A DNA stretch of 64,000 nucleotides. It comes from Hyphomonas sp. CY54-11-8. GTDB taxonomy: Bacteria; Pseudomonadota; Alphaproteobacteria; Caulobacterales; Hyphomonadaceae. The stretch lies in the NCBI RefSeq assembly GCF_000682735.1, contig NZ_AWFD01000023.1:1-64000 (forward strand), given 5' to 3'. Numbering within the stretch: position 1 is the first letter of the stretch; every line of letters begins with the position of its first letter. Both the position numbers and the translations under genes were made by a program. Under the pieces are notes generated by a model. The model searched no databases. It saw only the letters and a list, made by a program, of their open reading frames with translations, and was not told where the DNA came from. Positions 51,700 through 61,523 of the stretch are shown here, one piece after another.

Positions 51700-53559
51700 T
51701 CAGAGCGAGATGACGCCCTGCCCTGGCGGATTGGCGAACAATGCCGCGACCAGATCTGCCCGGCGGGCCTGCACGAGGCGCTGGTTCACATAGCCCTTGT
51801 CCGTGATTTCACCTGCATCGACGCTCGGCGGTTCGGTCATGATCATGACCCGGCGGATCCGGCGGGATGAGCCCGGCTCACCCGCATTGAAGGCAGCGGT
51901 TTTCTTCGCCAGCCGCTCGGTCAGTACACCGAAGGCCGCCATCAGGTCGCCATTGTTCTCCTTGACCAGCTGCTCCATCCCAGCCGGGGACGGCCAGACG
52001 AGCGCACCGATCACATCCTTGTCCTGCCCGCAGATCACGGCATCGAAGATCAGCGGTGAACAGGCCGCCACATAGTCCGGACGCAGCGTCCCGACGCTGA
52101 CCCAGGTGCCCGAGGAAAGCTTGAAGTCCTCCCCGACCCGGCCGTCAAAGATCAGGCCCTTGTTCGGGTCTTCCTCGTCGACGAACTTCACCGCATCGCC
52201 GAGGCAGTAATAACCTTCCTCGTCGAACACTTCGGCATTCTTCTTCGGATCATTGTGATAGCCGGGCATGACCGACGGGCCTTTGACCCGCACTTCCAGC
52301 TTGTCGCCGTTCGGCACCAGCTTCAGTTCCGATCCTGGCAGCGGCAGGCCGATCAGACCCACGCGCTCAGCCTCCCAGTGCACCACGGTGATGCCCTGCG
52401 TTTCGGTCGCGCCATACATGGTAATGATCGGAATGCGTTTGCCGGTCGCCTTGATCGCCAGCGCCTGCAGGCGGTCGTAGAGATCGTCCGACAGGGTCGC
52501 CCCGCCATAGCCGATGGAGCGCATGTTCTTGAAGAACGCCATCAGCAGGTCATCATCGGCTTCCATCGCCTCGGCCAGCATGGCGAGCGCAATTGGCGCC
52601 GTGCCGAACACGGACGGCGAGCATTCGCGCACATTGCGGATCGTCTCATGGAACAGGGCCGGCGTCGGCTTGCCGCCATCGATCCAGAAAGTCGAGCCGT
52701 TCCACAGCGCGCCATTGAAGTTCACATTGGAGCCGGAGATGTGGTTCCAGGGCAGCCAGTCGAGAAGGTTTTCGACCGCGTCCGGATCATGGTCGGGATC
52801 ACGGGACATATCGCGCAAGCCCTCTTGCCCCGCGATCATGGAGCACATCGCGCCCTGTGTCGTCGGCACCGGCTTCGGCATGCCGGTCGAACCGGAAGTG
52901 AAGAGATACTTTCCAATGCTGGCATCGGTCAGCTGGTCGCGGGCTTCGCGCACGGCCGCTGTCGGCTGGGTCGTCGCCAGTTCGTCATAGGACAGGACCG
53001 TATTGTCCCCGCCCGCATCAGCGGAGAAGACCTTGCAGTCATCGCACGCCAGCGCCGCAATCGCGTTCTTGAACGGCTCCAGCGTCTCGACGAAGATCAC
53101 TCTGGGGTTCACGGCATTGAAGCAGTGCTTCAGCTTTTCGAAATCAGTGGACATGGTGGAGTATGGCACCGAGATCGGCGCGGCCGGTGCGCCAATTTTC
53201 TGTGCAGCAAGGATCACCATGGCCGACCGGATCGAGTTCCCGGACAGGATCATCACCGGCGCATCAGGCCCTGCCCCCATGTTGAGGAAAGCCTGCGCGA
53301 GGCCGTCCGTGATGCGGGCCGCCTCGCCATAGGTGACGGTCACCCATTCATCGGTTTCAGGGTCACGCTCTTTCAGGAACGGGCGGTCAGGATGTTCAGC
53401 GGCGCGCTCGTCCAGACAATGCGGAATGGTCCGCGGGCGCAGACCCGGTGCCTGGCGGGCGGAAATGTAACGGACCCCACCCGGCGCGGTGCGCATCTCG
53501 ACATCGGGTGTCTTCTGCGGCAGCGGGCGGAAAGGCGGCAGCTCGGTCGCATCGGCCAT
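51700..53559 (-). CDS. AMP-forming acyl-CoA ligase, feruloyl-CoA synthase-like
   Basis: The 619-aa adenylate-forming enzyme has P-loop LFTSGSTGMPKPVPTTQGAM, LDWLPWNHISGSN, MYGATETQG (A5) and YYCLGDAVKF/LIFDGRVGEDFKLSSGTWV (A7-A8). It activates an aromatic or other acid with ATP and CoA. The overall pattern (PWNH.SG, GDK...PGYHNDP) matches feruloyl-CoA synthases. No enoyl-CoA hydratase-aldolase or vanillin dehydrogenase is next to it, so the substrate is unproven. It is followed at higher coordinates by a 147-bp non-coding segment and glmM. Confidence 0.85.
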   Translation of the reverse strand: MADATELPPFRPLPQKTPDVEMRTAPGGVRYISARQAPGLRPRTIPHCLDERAAEHPDRPFLKERDPETDEWVTVTYGEAARITDGLAQAFLNMGAGPDAPVMILSGNSIRSAMVILAAQKIGAPAAPISVPYSTMSTDFEKLKHCFNAVNPRVIFVETLEPFKNAIAALACDDCKVFSADAGGDNTVLSYDELATTQPTAAVREARDQLTDASIGKYLFTSGSTGMPKPVPTTQGAMCSMIAGQEGLRDMSRDPDHDPDAVENLLDWLPWNHISGSNVNFNGALWNGSTFWIDGGKPTPALFHETIRNVRECSPSVFGTAPIALAMLAEAMEADDDLLMAFFKNMRSIGYGGATLSDDLYDRLQALAIKATGKRIPIITMYGATETQGITVVHWEAERVGLIGLPLPGSELKLVPNGDKLEVRVKGPSVMPGYHNDPKKNAEVFDEEGYYCLGDAVKFVDEEDPNKGLIFDGRVGEDFKLSSGTWVSVGTLRPDYVAACSPLIFDAVICGQDKDVIGALVWPSPAGMEQLVKENNGDLMAAFGVLTERLAKKTAAFNAGEPGSSRRIRRVMIMTEPPSVDAGEITDKGYVNQRLVQARRADLVAALFANPPGQGVISL

Positions 53560-53706
53560 GCGGTGTTTCTCCCAGAACCTGTTATCGTTTCGCCAGATGA
53601 TAGGCGATCAGGTCGGAGAGGCAATTCGTTCCCCAACGAAAGGCGGGAGGGTGTGACCGAGGGGCAATCCCCCGCGTCAATGGAGGGGCGTCAATCAGTG
53701 CGTTAA

Positions 53707-55047
53707 TCAGGCTTCGGCCTCGACGGCCTCCACCACATCGTCCAGCGCCCGTTTCATCATGGCTTCTTCCAGCGCTTCGGCCATGACCCGAATCAGCGGT
53801 TCAGTGCCTGATTTGCGGACAACCAGCCGCCCCTTCTCCCCCATCTCCGCTTCCGCCCGGGCGATGGCAGACTTCACCCGCTCGGTTTCCAGCGGGTTGG
53901 TCCCCGCATAGCGGATATTGACCAGTTCCTGCGGAGCAGGCTCGAATACCCGTCCGACTACGGATGCCTTCTTCCCGGTCCGTGCCAGAACTTTCAGCAC
54001 CTGCAGCGCTGCCAGCAGACCGTCCCCCGTGGTCGAAACATCCGACAGAATAATGTGACCGGACTGTTCGCCGCCGAGATTGAAGCCGTGCGCGCGCATG
54101 TGCTCGCCGACATATCGGTCGCCCACCTTGGTGCGTGCGAGTGTCAGGCCAAGGCCTTTCAGATACTCCGCCAGCCCCATATTCGACATGACGGTCGCCA
54201 CCATGCCGCCGCCCTTGAGGCGCCCGGTGTGGAACAATTCGGTCGCGATCAGCGCCATCACCTGGTCGCCATCGAGTTCCTCGCCCAGCTCGTCGATTAC
54301 GATCAACCGGTCGGCATCGCCGTCGAAGGCGATCCCGATATCGGCCTTGCTGTCCAGCACGGCTTTCGTCAGGGCCTTTGTGTCCGTCGAACCGACCCCG
54401 GCATTGATGTTCACCCCATCGGGCGACACACCCATGACGGTGACGTTACAGCCGAGCTTCCGCAGCGCGTCGGGCCCTGCCCGGTAGGCCGCACCATTCG
54501 CACAATCCAGCACGACGTTCAGCTTTGAAAAGTCTGCTTCCGCCTCAACCGCTTCCAGGCATCGATCGACATAGCGGCGCACGCCCTCTTCCATCTGGCG
54601 GGGCTTTGCCACTTCCGTCGGAGCCGCATAGCTGCCTTCGAAGGCGTCGAACATCTCGGTCTCGAGCTTTTCCTCAACCTCGTCAGTGAACTTCACGCCC
54701 TCCGGCGAGAACAGCTTCAGGCCATTGTCCTGGAACTTGTTGTGCGAGGCGGTCACCATCACGCCGAAGGCCGCGCCGGTTTCCCGCGTCAGCAGGGCCA
54801 CCGCCGGGGTCGGAACGACGCCGACGCAGACCGACGTCAGGCCCATGCTGCTGAGCCCAGCCACGATGGCCGCTTCGAGCATCTCGCCGGAACGGCGCGT
54901 GTCCCGGCCAATGATCACATCCCGTCCGCCGTCAGGCGCAAAGGTGCGCGCCGCAGCGATGGACAGGCGCAGCGCCGTCTCAACGGTCATGGGCTTCTGG
55001 TTTACGCGGCCGCGGATTCCATCCGTGCCGAAGAACTGACGTGCCAT
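53707..55047 (-). CDS. glmM: Phosphoglucosamine mutase
   Basis: The 446-aa enzyme converts glucosamine-6-phosphate to glucosamine-1-phosphate for peptidoglycan and LPS. The active-site Ser101 lies in MVTASHNKFQDNGLK. Metal loop DGDADR is at 242-247, sugar-binding GGEQSGH(I)ILSD lies further on, and RKSGTEPLIRVMAE is the phosphate-binding loop. Length is canonical. Confidence 0.97.
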   Translation of the reverse strand: MARQFFGTDGIRGRVNQKPMTVETALRLSIAAARTFAPDGGRDVIIGRDTRRSGEMLEAAIVAGLSSMGLTSVCVGVVPTPAVALLTRETGAAFGVMVTASHNKFQDNGLKLFSPEGVKFTDEVEEKLETEMFDAFEGSYAAPTEVAKPRQMEEGVRRYVDRCLEAVEAEADFSKLNVVLDCANGAAYRAGPDALRKLGCNVTVMGVSPDGVNINAGVGSTDTKALTKAVLDSKADIGIAFDGDADRLIVIDELGEELDGDQVMALIATELFHTGRLKGGGMVATVMSNMGLAEYLKGLGLTLARTKVGDRYVGEHMRAHGFNLGGEQSGHIILSDVSTTGDGLLAALQVLKVLARTGKKASVVGRVFEPAPQELVNIRYAGTNPLETERVKSAIARAEAEMGEKGRLVVRKSGTEPLIRVMAEALEEAMMKRALDDVVEAVEAEA

Positions 55048-55119
55048 GGTGATACTCCCTGACAGAACAGGTCGCAGGAAAAGCTGGAGAAAACGATACC
55101 GGATCGTGGCAGGACTATG

Positions 55120-55908
55120 TCAGACCGGGGACACGCCGCCATACACAATAAAATACGGATTATCATAGCCGCGTTCGCGCTTGCCATAGAGGAGCGGCGC
55201 GCCTTCCTCCGTCAGCACGCGGCCGCCCGCCGCCTCCACGACTGCCTGCCCGGCCGCAGTGTCCCATTCCATCGTCCGACCCATGCGGGGATAGAGATCC
55301 GCCTCGCCCGCGGCGATCAGGCAGAATTTCAGGGACGAGCCTGCTCCCTTGATGTCAGCGACGGTGTATTTTTCCAGATAGGCATCGGTTTCCGGCGTGC
55401 GGTGGGATTTCGAAGCCACCGCGGTAACGCCCGCCTCCGGCACCTTTCTAATGCGCAGCGGGGTGCGCTCGGCCGGCACGTCTGCGCCCGGCGCCGCCTC
55501 GGCCTGCCAGGCGGAATTGTAGGCGTCCGCCACGAAGAGACGCGACAGGGCCGGCGCGTAAACAACGCCCATGACCGGTCGGCCGTGCTCGATAATGGCG
55601 ATGTTCACCGTGAACTCGCCATTCTTGTTGATGAATTCCTTGGTCCCATCCAGCGGGTCGACCAGGGCGAACCGGGCCCCATGTTCCGGCATCTGTCCGG
55701 CGGCCATGGCCTCTTCGGCAATGACTTTCAGGTCCGGATCGGCCTCGGCCAGCGCCTTCAGGATCAGCGCCTCGGCTTTTTCGTCGGCCAGAGTGACCGG
55801 AGAGTCGTCGCCCTTCCGGTTGAAATCGAAATCCCCTTCATAGATCTCCATGATCAGTTTGCCCGCATCCAGTGCGATGCGCGCCAGCGTGTCACCCGTA
55901 ATCGCCAA
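55120..55908 (-). CDS. cysQ: 3'(2'),5'-bisphosphate nucleotidase
   Basis: The 262-aa inositol-phosphatase superfamily member has FDFNRKGDDSPVTLADEKAE, DPLDGTKEFINKNGEFTVNIAII and MEWDTAAGQAVVEAAGGRV. The FINKNGEFTVNIALI-type signature is specific for CysQ, which hydrolyses 3'-phosphoadenosine 5'-phosphate. It is upstream of glmM on the same strand. Confidence 0.92.
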   Translation of the reverse strand: MAITGDTLARIALDAGKLIMEIYEGDFDFNRKGDDSPVTLADEKAEALILKALAEADPDLKVIAEEAMAAGQMPEHGARFALVDPLDGTKEFINKNGEFTVNIAIIEHGRPVMGVVYAPALSRLFVADAYNSAWQAEAAPGADVPAERTPLRIRKVPEAGVTAVASKSHRTPETDAYLEKYTVADIKGAGSSLKFCLIAAGEADLYPRMGRTMEWDTAAGQAVVEAAGGRVLTEEGAPLLYGKRERGYDNPYFIVYGGVSPV

Positions 55909-56042
55909 ACCTGTTCTCCTGATAGAAATCCGGCGCCCTTCCTGTCAGCCCCGTCTGCGATAGGCAAGCCCGCAGCGGCGACATTGACTGGCGCGCGCCT
56001 CTACGAGACGATTAACCCTCGTGAGATGAGTGGAGTGGGAAC

Positions 56043-57665
56043 ATGATTTCACGCCGGCACATGCTCTTGCTTGGAGGCGCCGCCGCGATGCCCTGGCCCG
56101 GCCGGGCGCAAGGCACCCGCAAACCGCGCCACGCGCTGGTCATCGGCAACGCGGCCTATTCCGAGGGCATCGGGACGCTGGCCAATCCGGTCCGGGACGC
56201 TCACCTTGTGGCCGAAGGCATCATCGAGTGCGGTTTCTCGCTGGTGACGGGCGATGTGGTGAAGGATGCCGGCCGGTCGGAAATGATGTCGGCCTTCCGT
56301 GACTTTGTGGATGCGATGCAGGCCAGCGGGCCGGAGGCGACCGGCTTTGTCTACTATTCCGGCCATGGCGCCGCCCGTGAGGGCGAGGGCAATTTCCTGA
56401 TCCCGGTCGAGGATGCCGCGGTGCTGGACGAAGCGCTGTGGGATGATTCCGTCTCGCTGGACTGGGTGATGGGCAAACTGACGGACTGCCCTGGCCCGAC
56501 TGTCCTCTCCATCGATGCCTGCCGCAATGTACTGAAGCTGCCGGAAGCCGAACGCGCGCTTGGCGGCGGGGAATCCTTCCGGGGCCTGCGTCGCACTGCC
56601 GGCAGCGCGGAAGAACGCAACATGTTCATCTCCTTCGCCACATGGGAGGGCGAAACGGCCAGCGACGGGCGTGCCGATGACAATAACGGCCCCTATGCAA
56701 AGGCGCTCGGCACCCGGCTGCTGGAGCCCGCCGTGACCGTGCGCGACATGTTCGAGAATGTCCGCCTCGACGTGCTGGAAATGACCCTGCAGCGGCAGGA
56801 GCCGATGAATTTGTCGCGCCTGCAGCGCCGGTCCAGTGACATCAAGATTGGTTCGTGGAGCCGTGCGCCGGGCGCGCCCAGGTCGCCGGTCAGCCAGAAC
56901 CCGCTGCGCGTCGCGCTCGTCTTCTCCAATGACTATGCCGGAAGCGGAGACTACACTCTGCCGAACACACATGCGGACGGTGTGAAAGTTGCCAGCGCTC
57001 TCGGCGAGAGCGGCTATGCGGTGCACCATATCCGGAATGCAGACCTTGAGGGCTTCCAGAACGGACTCACCATGCTGCAGAACGCGCTGAACGCTGCCGG
57101 CCCTGCCAGCGTCGGCGTTGTCTATTTCGCCGGATACGGAGCTTCCCTGTTTGGGGAAGACAATTACCTGATCCCGAACGGTCCCCTGCCCCGCAACGAA
57201 AGCGAAGTGGTCGAGCGGGGCGCAAAGCTGCAGGACGCGGTCGAATTCCTGGAAGCGTCGAAAGCGCAGGCCGTCATCCTGATGGTCGATTGCGGGCGCA
57301 AGTACGACTCGCCCATGGAAACCAAGGGGCTGGAGCCCGGCTTTGCAGACTATACCTCAGACGCCAATGTCGTGATCGCCTATGCCGACGAGCCCGGCAC
57401 CACAAGGCCGGATGCAACCGGACCCTCCATCTTCGCCGACGCGTTCGCCAGCCGCATCCTGTCGCCCGACCGGATCGACATCAACAAGGTGATGCTGCAG
57501 GTCAGCGGCGACGTGATCGCCGCCACCGCCAGCCAGCAGCAGCCCTGGTTCCAGACTTCCGTCCGCCTGCCCATCTTCTTCCGGGCAGATGTGGAGGAGC
57601 CGGCGCCGTACCTGCCGCCGATGATGGTGGAAGACTCCCCACCAATCGACCCCGACCCTCTCTGA
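56043..57665 (+). CDS. Secreted tandem caspase-like (peptidase C14) protein; second domain lacks His
   Basis: The 540-aa product starts MISRRHMLLLGGAAAMPWPGRAQ, a twin-arginine-type signal peptide. Domain 1 (27-230) is a caspase p20 fold: ALVIGNAAYSE, YYSGHGA with His108 and LSIDACRN with Cys160, so the dyad is intact. Domain 2 (288-500) repeats the fold: RVALVFSNDYAGSG, YFAGYGA where Tyr365 replaces His, and LMVDCGRK with Cys417 retained; it is probably inactive or regulatory. GGAGTGGGAAC precedes the ATG. Orthocaspases of this type cleave after basic residues; the role here is unknown. It ends 3 bp before the convergent FKBP gene. Confidence 0.87.
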   Translation: MISRRHMLLLGGAAAMPWPGRAQGTRKPRHALVIGNAAYSEGIGTLANPVRDAHLVAEGIIECGFSLVTGDVVKDAGRSEMMSAFRDFVDAMQASGPEATGFVYYSGHGAAREGEGNFLIPVEDAAVLDEALWDDSVSLDWVMGKLTDCPGPTVLSIDACRNVLKLPEAERALGGGESFRGLRRTAGSAEERNMFISFATWEGETASDGRADDNNGPYAKALGTRLLEPAVTVRDMFENVRLDVLEMTLQRQEPMNLSRLQRRSSDIKIGSWSRAPGAPRSPVSQNPLRVALVFSNDYAGSGDYTLPNTHADGVKVASALGESGYAVHHIRNADLEGFQNGLTMLQNALNAAGPASVGVVYFAGYGASLFGEDNYLIPNGPLPRNESEVVERGAKLQDAVEFLEASKAQAVILMVDCGRKYDSPMETKGLEPGFADYTSDANVVIAYADEPGTTRPDATGPSIFADAFASRILSPDRIDINKVMLQVSGDVIAATASQQQPWFQTSVRLPIFFRADVEEPAPYLPPMMVEDSPPIDPDPL

Positions 57666-57668
57666 GGA

Positions 57669-58553
57669 TCAGTTCAGCACGTCTGCCAGTTCAACCTCGA
57701 AGACGAGATCGGAATCCGGCGGGATCGGGCCGCCCGGCGTGCCTTTCTTGCCATAGGCGAGGTCTGACGGGATGTAGAGCAGCCAGCGGTCGCCGGGTTT
57801 CATCATGGAAAGCGCCTCGACCCAGCCGCGGATCAGGCGGTTGGACGGGAAGACTTCCGGCGCGCCGCGCTGGAAGGCGCTGTCGAACATTTCGCCTGTC
57901 TCGGCGAGACGGCCTTCATAATAGACGACGACTTCCTGCCCGTTCACCGGGCTGGCGCCGCCTTCGTCCCCGCTGGCCAGAACAACATATTCGAGGCCGG
58001 AGCCGGTCTTCTTCACGTCCGGTGCTTCATGGTCCCACGGCGTGTACTTTTCCCAGGCGGCGGTATCGACGGATTTCGGCTCCATCAGGTCCACCAGGTC
58101 GACCAGGAAGACGAGGTCGTCGCCGGCCTTGATCACCGCGCCCCGGTCCGAATTGCCATAAGCCAGCTTGTTCGGGACGTAGAACAGGTACTGGTCACCC
58201 TCGTGCATCTTCTGCAGGCCGATGGTCCAGCCGGGGATCACCTGGTTCAGGCGGAACATGGCCGGCTGGCCGCGATCGAAAGAGGAGTCGAACTTGTCGC
58301 CATTTGCCGTGCGGCCTTCATAGTTCACGCGTACCAGGTCGCTGACGCCGGGGCTCGCGCCCTTGCTGTCCCCTTCCCGGATCACGATCCATTGCAGGCC
58401 GGACTCGTCGGTCTGGACGCCCTTGGCATCGGGGTTCCATGGCAGGTGCTGTTCGAACACGGTGTCGACATCGGTCGGTGCCTTGCTGCCACCACTACAG
58501 GCAGCAATCAGGGCAAAGGCCGCACTGGCGGCAACAGCGAGGATGCGCTTCAT
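57669..58553 (-). CDS. FKBP-type peptidyl-prolyl isomerase lipoprotein with two FKBP domains
   Basis: The 294-aa lipoprotein (signal AASAAFALIAACSG) has two tandem FKBP domains. Domain 1 includes VRVNYEGRTANGDKFDSSFDRGQPA, VIPGWTIGLQKMHEGDQYLFYVPNKLAYGNSD and LVFLVDLVDL. Domain 2 has VVVYYEGRLAETGEMFDSAFQRG, LIRGWVEALSMMKPGDRWLLYIPSDLAYG and LVFEVELADVL. It should help fold periplasmic or outer-membrane proteins. The duplication within one chain is less usual than single-domain periplasmic FKBPs. Confidence 0.9.
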   Translation of the reverse strand: MKRILAVAASAAFALIAACSGGSKAPTDVDTVFEQHLPWNPDAKGVQTDESGLQWIVIREGDSKGASPGVSDLVRVNYEGRTANGDKFDSSFDRGQPAMFRLNQVIPGWTIGLQKMHEGDQYLFYVPNKLAYGNSDRGAVIKAGDDLVFLVDLVDLMEPKSVDTAAWEKYTPWDHEAPDVKKTGSGLEYVVLASGDEGGASPVNGQEVVVYYEGRLAETGEMFDSAFQRGAPEVFPSNRLIRGWVEALSMMKPGDRWLLYIPSDLAYGKKGTPGGPIPPDSDLVFEVELADVLN

Positions 58554-58648
58554 CTGGAGGCTCCGTTCAGGCTTTCAGTTTGGATCCGGGTCTAGGCCGC
58601 TTCCGGGGCGAAGTCACCCGCCCCGGCCAGCCTCTAACATTACAGATG

Positions 58649-59875
58649 TCACATGCTGCGCGGCGGGTAGCCGGCCAGGGTTAACGCCTCGACCACTTCC
58701 TGCGTGTGCTGGCTGTCGCGGGTCTCGATCAGGATGTCGAACTCAGCGCCCTTGGCCGGCACGTCCAGCGCGATACGATTGTGCGCAACTTCCATGATAT
58801 TGGCCCCGGCATCACCGATGATCTTGGAGACCAGCGCCAGGAGGCCAGGCCGGTCGTCGCCGATGATACGGATGCGGGCCAGCCGGTTCTCGCGCACCAG
58901 CGCCCGGGTCAGCACAGAAGCGAGCAGCCGTGTGTCGATATTGCCGCCGCACAGAACGACCCCGACCTTGTGGCCGCTGAAGCGTGCCGGATGGGCCAAC
59001 AGCGCGGCAAGCCCTGCGGCGCCTGCGCCTTCGGCAATGGTCTTCTCGACCTCGACATAAAGCGTGATCGCACGCTCAAGGTGCGCTTCTTCAACGAGGA
59101 CGATATCGTCCACCAGCTGGCGGGCGATCTCCAGCGGCATCCGGCCGACATCCTTGACGGCGATGCCCTCGGCGATGGTCGAGCCGCCGACATGAACAGG
59201 CTCACCGGCGAGTTCCTGCTTCATCGCCGGATACATCGCGGCCTCGACGCCAATGACGCTGATCTCCGGATTGAGCCCGCGGGCCGCCACGGCAGACCCG
59301 GCGACCAGGCCGCCGCCGCCGATCGGGATGACCAGCATGTCGAGGTCCGGCTTGTCCTCCAGCATTTCCAGCGCGACCGTGCCCTGCCCCGCGATGATGT
59401 GCGGGTCGTCGAACGGGTGGATGAAGGTCAGCCCTTCGCGCTGTTGCACATTATAGGCTTCGGCCTTGGCCTCATCGAAGTTCAGGCCCTTCAGCAGGAC
59501 GCGGCAGCCGTGCGACCGGGTCTGCTCGACCTTCGTGAAGGGCGTGGTTTCCGGCATGACAATGGTTGCCGGGATGCCGAGGCGCTTGGCGTGATAGGCC
59601 ACGCCCTGGCTGTGATTGCCGGCAGAGGCCGCGATGACGCCGACCTTCTTCTGCTCATCGGACAGGGACGACAGCCGGTTCAGCGCGCCACGCTCCTTGA
59701 AGGCGGCGGTATACTGGTGGTTCTCGAACTTCACCCACACTTCCGCGCCGGTGATATCCGACAGCGTGCGCGAATGCCGGAACGGCGTCCGTTCGACCTG
59801 GCCTGCAATAATCATTGCAGCGGCTTTCACATCATCCAGTGTGACGGGAAGGCTTGGGCGCTGCGTATCGGCCAT
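58649..59875 (-). CDS. Threonine ammonia-lyase
   Basis: The 408-aa PLP enzyme converts threonine to 2-oxobutanoate for isoleucine synthesis or catabolism. Schiff-base Lys60 is in YTAAFKERGALNRL. The phosphate-binding loop is IPIGGGGLVAGSAVAARGL. FSGHKVGVVLCGGNID comes near the end of the catalytic part. A C-terminal ACT-like domain (residues 330-408, IRIIGDDRPGLLALVSKIIGDAGANIMEVAHN) indicates allosteric regulation. The single ACT domain and length fit the short TdcB/IlvA2 type. Confidence 0.93.
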   Translation of the reverse strand: MADTQRPSLPVTLDDVKAAAMIIAGQVERTPFRHSRTLSDITGAEVWVKFENHQYTAAFKERGALNRLSSLSDEQKKVGVIAASAGNHSQGVAYHAKRLGIPATIVMPETTPFTKVEQTRSHGCRVLLKGLNFDEAKAEAYNVQQREGLTFIHPFDDPHIIAGQGTVALEMLEDKPDLDMLVIPIGGGGLVAGSAVAARGLNPEISVIGVEAAMYPAMKQELAGEPVHVGGSTIAEGIAVKDVGRMPLEIARQLVDDIVLVEEAHLERAITLYVEVEKTIAEGAGAAGLAALLAHPARFSGHKVGVVLCGGNIDTRLLASVLTRALVRENRLARIRIIGDDRPGLLALVSKIIGDAGANIMEVAHNRIALDVPAKGAEFDILIETRDSQHTQEVVEALTLAGYPPRSM

Positions 59876-60007
59876 GGTTTCAGGTCCTCGGGGTTAAAGC
59901 GCGCGCACCCTATGCCTGAGGGGGTAGAAGAGCAAGCGGGATGGGTAGTTCAGGGACATCGCGCCAGTTCGCCCGAGGGAGCGGTTATCAGGAAGCAGTC
60001 TTGCCGC

Positions 60008-60409
60008 TCAGGTCCCGAAAAAATTCAGTTCGATGAGCACGCCGTTCGGCTCCATGAAGAAAATCTGCTTCAGGTTCACCGATGGAATGTCATTCAGCTT
60101 GTAATCGACACCGTGCCTTTCCAGCCGCTCCCTGAACGCGTCATGGCCGCTGCAATTGAGCGCGATATGATGGATTGCACCCGTCGTAGGACCGGCCTGC
60201 GTTTCCCGAACATATGCCTGCGGTGCTTGCTTGGAGTTGATGTGGAAAATGGCGCGGTCATTGACATCGTAGAGCCACTGATAATGTTCAGGCGGTAGCG
60301 GCGGCGGTGCATCCCGCACATCGAGGTCGAACACATCGACCAGAAAGCCGATCGTGCCCTTCATGTCGTCCGTGATGATGTTGACGTGATCCAGCGCGTT
60401 GATCTGCAT
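60008..60409 (-). CDS. VOC (glyoxalase/bleomycin-resistance fold) family protein
   Basis: The 133-aa product has two beta-alpha-beta-beta-beta modules. Metal ligands are His8 (LDHVNIITDD), the HHIALNC segment and Glu in GVLIELNFFG. It could be a lyase, isomerase or dioxygenase; the substrate is not visible. The flanking gaps are short. Confidence 0.85.
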   Translation of the reverse strand: MQINALDHVNIITDDMKGTIGFLVDVFDLDVRDAPPPLPPEHYQWLYDVNDRAIFHINSKQAPQAYVRETQAGPTTGAIHHIALNCSGHDAFRERLERHGVDYKLNDIPSVNLKQIFFMEPNGVLIELNFFGT

Positions 60410-60474
60410 CGCTCATTCCTCCTCCGTGCCTCAGCCACTATGCACGAATTCTGCGGAATGTCCGCAGGCGATCC

Positions 60475-61521
60475 CTACTCCTCCATCCCCGCGATCCACT
60501 TGTTGATCAGGTCGATGCCCACCGGATCAGGCAAGGTCCGCCCTAGTTCGGGCATGGCGATGCCGGGTTCGGTGGAGGCCATGCGGAAGGCGAGGATCGA
60601 TTCCTCAGGGTGCCCCGGATCGATGACATAGCGCCGGTCGCCGGAGCCTCGTCCCGCCGCCGTCGGATGCTTCTTCAGGCCAAGACGCGTCGGCGAGGTT
60701 TCTTCCAGCGTCAGCCACAGGCCGGAATTCGAGGCCGAGCCGTCGGGCTTGTGGCAATGGCCGCAATTGATGTCGAGATAGCCGCGCGCCCGCGCGTCCA
60801 GCGGCAGGCTCGCATCCACGGCTGAGGGCGACGCCTTCATGCCCAGCGGAACGCCGTCCAGAATGCCTGCCGCGACCCAGTCAGACAGCTGGTCCACACC
60901 GGCCGGGCCCGGATGATCCAAATTGCGCAGCTTTGGTCCGATGGGCCGGATCGCATCACCTGACTGGTGGCAGGTCTTGCACTGGTTCTTGTTCGGCACT
61001 TCGTAATGGATTTCCAGCGGCGCGCCCGCCGGACTGATCGTCTGAATCGTGCGCCGGGCGCCGATGGGCGCGTACTTCGCCTCCGTGCCGGCCTCGTTCC
61101 AGACATAGGGAAACGCCGCCCAGCCATCCGCCTTGTGGATGATCACCCGTGTCTCGACCTTGTAGGCGCCGTCTTCCGGGCTGCGCATGTCCGGCGCAAA
61201 GGCGAACGTCTTGATCAGCGCCGTGCCAACCGGATAGTCCGGAAGGCCCGCGCCCGCTTCTTTCGCCATCTCGCCCGGGGGCACATAAATGAAACGGTGC
61301 TTGGCCGCGTCATCGGAGAAGAGCGGATTGATCAGGTCATAGGCCTTCACGCGCTCCGCCGGAATGTTGCCGCCCGCGTCCTCAAAAAATCCGTAGGCGG
61401 ATAGCAGCGGCGCAGGCTTGTCCGCCAGCACCGCCTCAAGGCTTGGCTCCGAAGGTGTTGCTGCTTGCCCTGCCCCGCAGGCGGCGAGGATCAGGCAAGC
61501 GGACAGCAAACCAGGCCGCAT
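60475..61521 (-). CDS. SO2930/HNE_0200-family diheme c-type cytochrome, predicted lipoprotein
   Basis: The 348-aa product has a lipoprotein signal (LLSACLILAAC) and two heme c motifs, NQCKTCHQSGDAIRP and NCGHCHKPDGSASNSG (CxxCH each). Further residues LLSAYGFFEDAGGNIPAERVKAYDLINPLFSDDA and GTALIKTFAF are typical of the family (TIGR03806, as I recall it). It would carry electrons in the periplasm. It is 2 bp downstream of the beta-helix gene; the two families are known to co-occur, so they probably act together. Confidence 0.9.
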   Translation of the reverse strand: MRPGLLSACLILAACGAGQAATPSEPSLEAVLADKPAPLLSAYGFFEDAGGNIPAERVKAYDLINPLFSDDAAKHRFIYVPPGEMAKEAGAGLPDYPVGTALIKTFAFAPDMRSPEDGAYKVETRVIIHKADGWAAFPYVWNEAGTEAKYAPIGARRTIQTISPAGAPLEIHYEVPNKNQCKTCHQSGDAIRPIGPKLRNLDHPGPAGVDQLSDWVAAGILDGVPLGMKASPSAVDASLPLDARARGYLDINCGHCHKPDGSASNSGLWLTLEETSPTRLGLKKHPTAAGRGSGDRRYVIDPGHPEESILAFRMASTEPGIAMPELGRTLPDPVGIDLINKWIAGMEE

Positions 61522-61523
61522 GG

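Noticed and set aside
58706-60298. 530-codon plus frame
   Set aside because: Antisense to threonine ammonia-lyase and the VOC gene.
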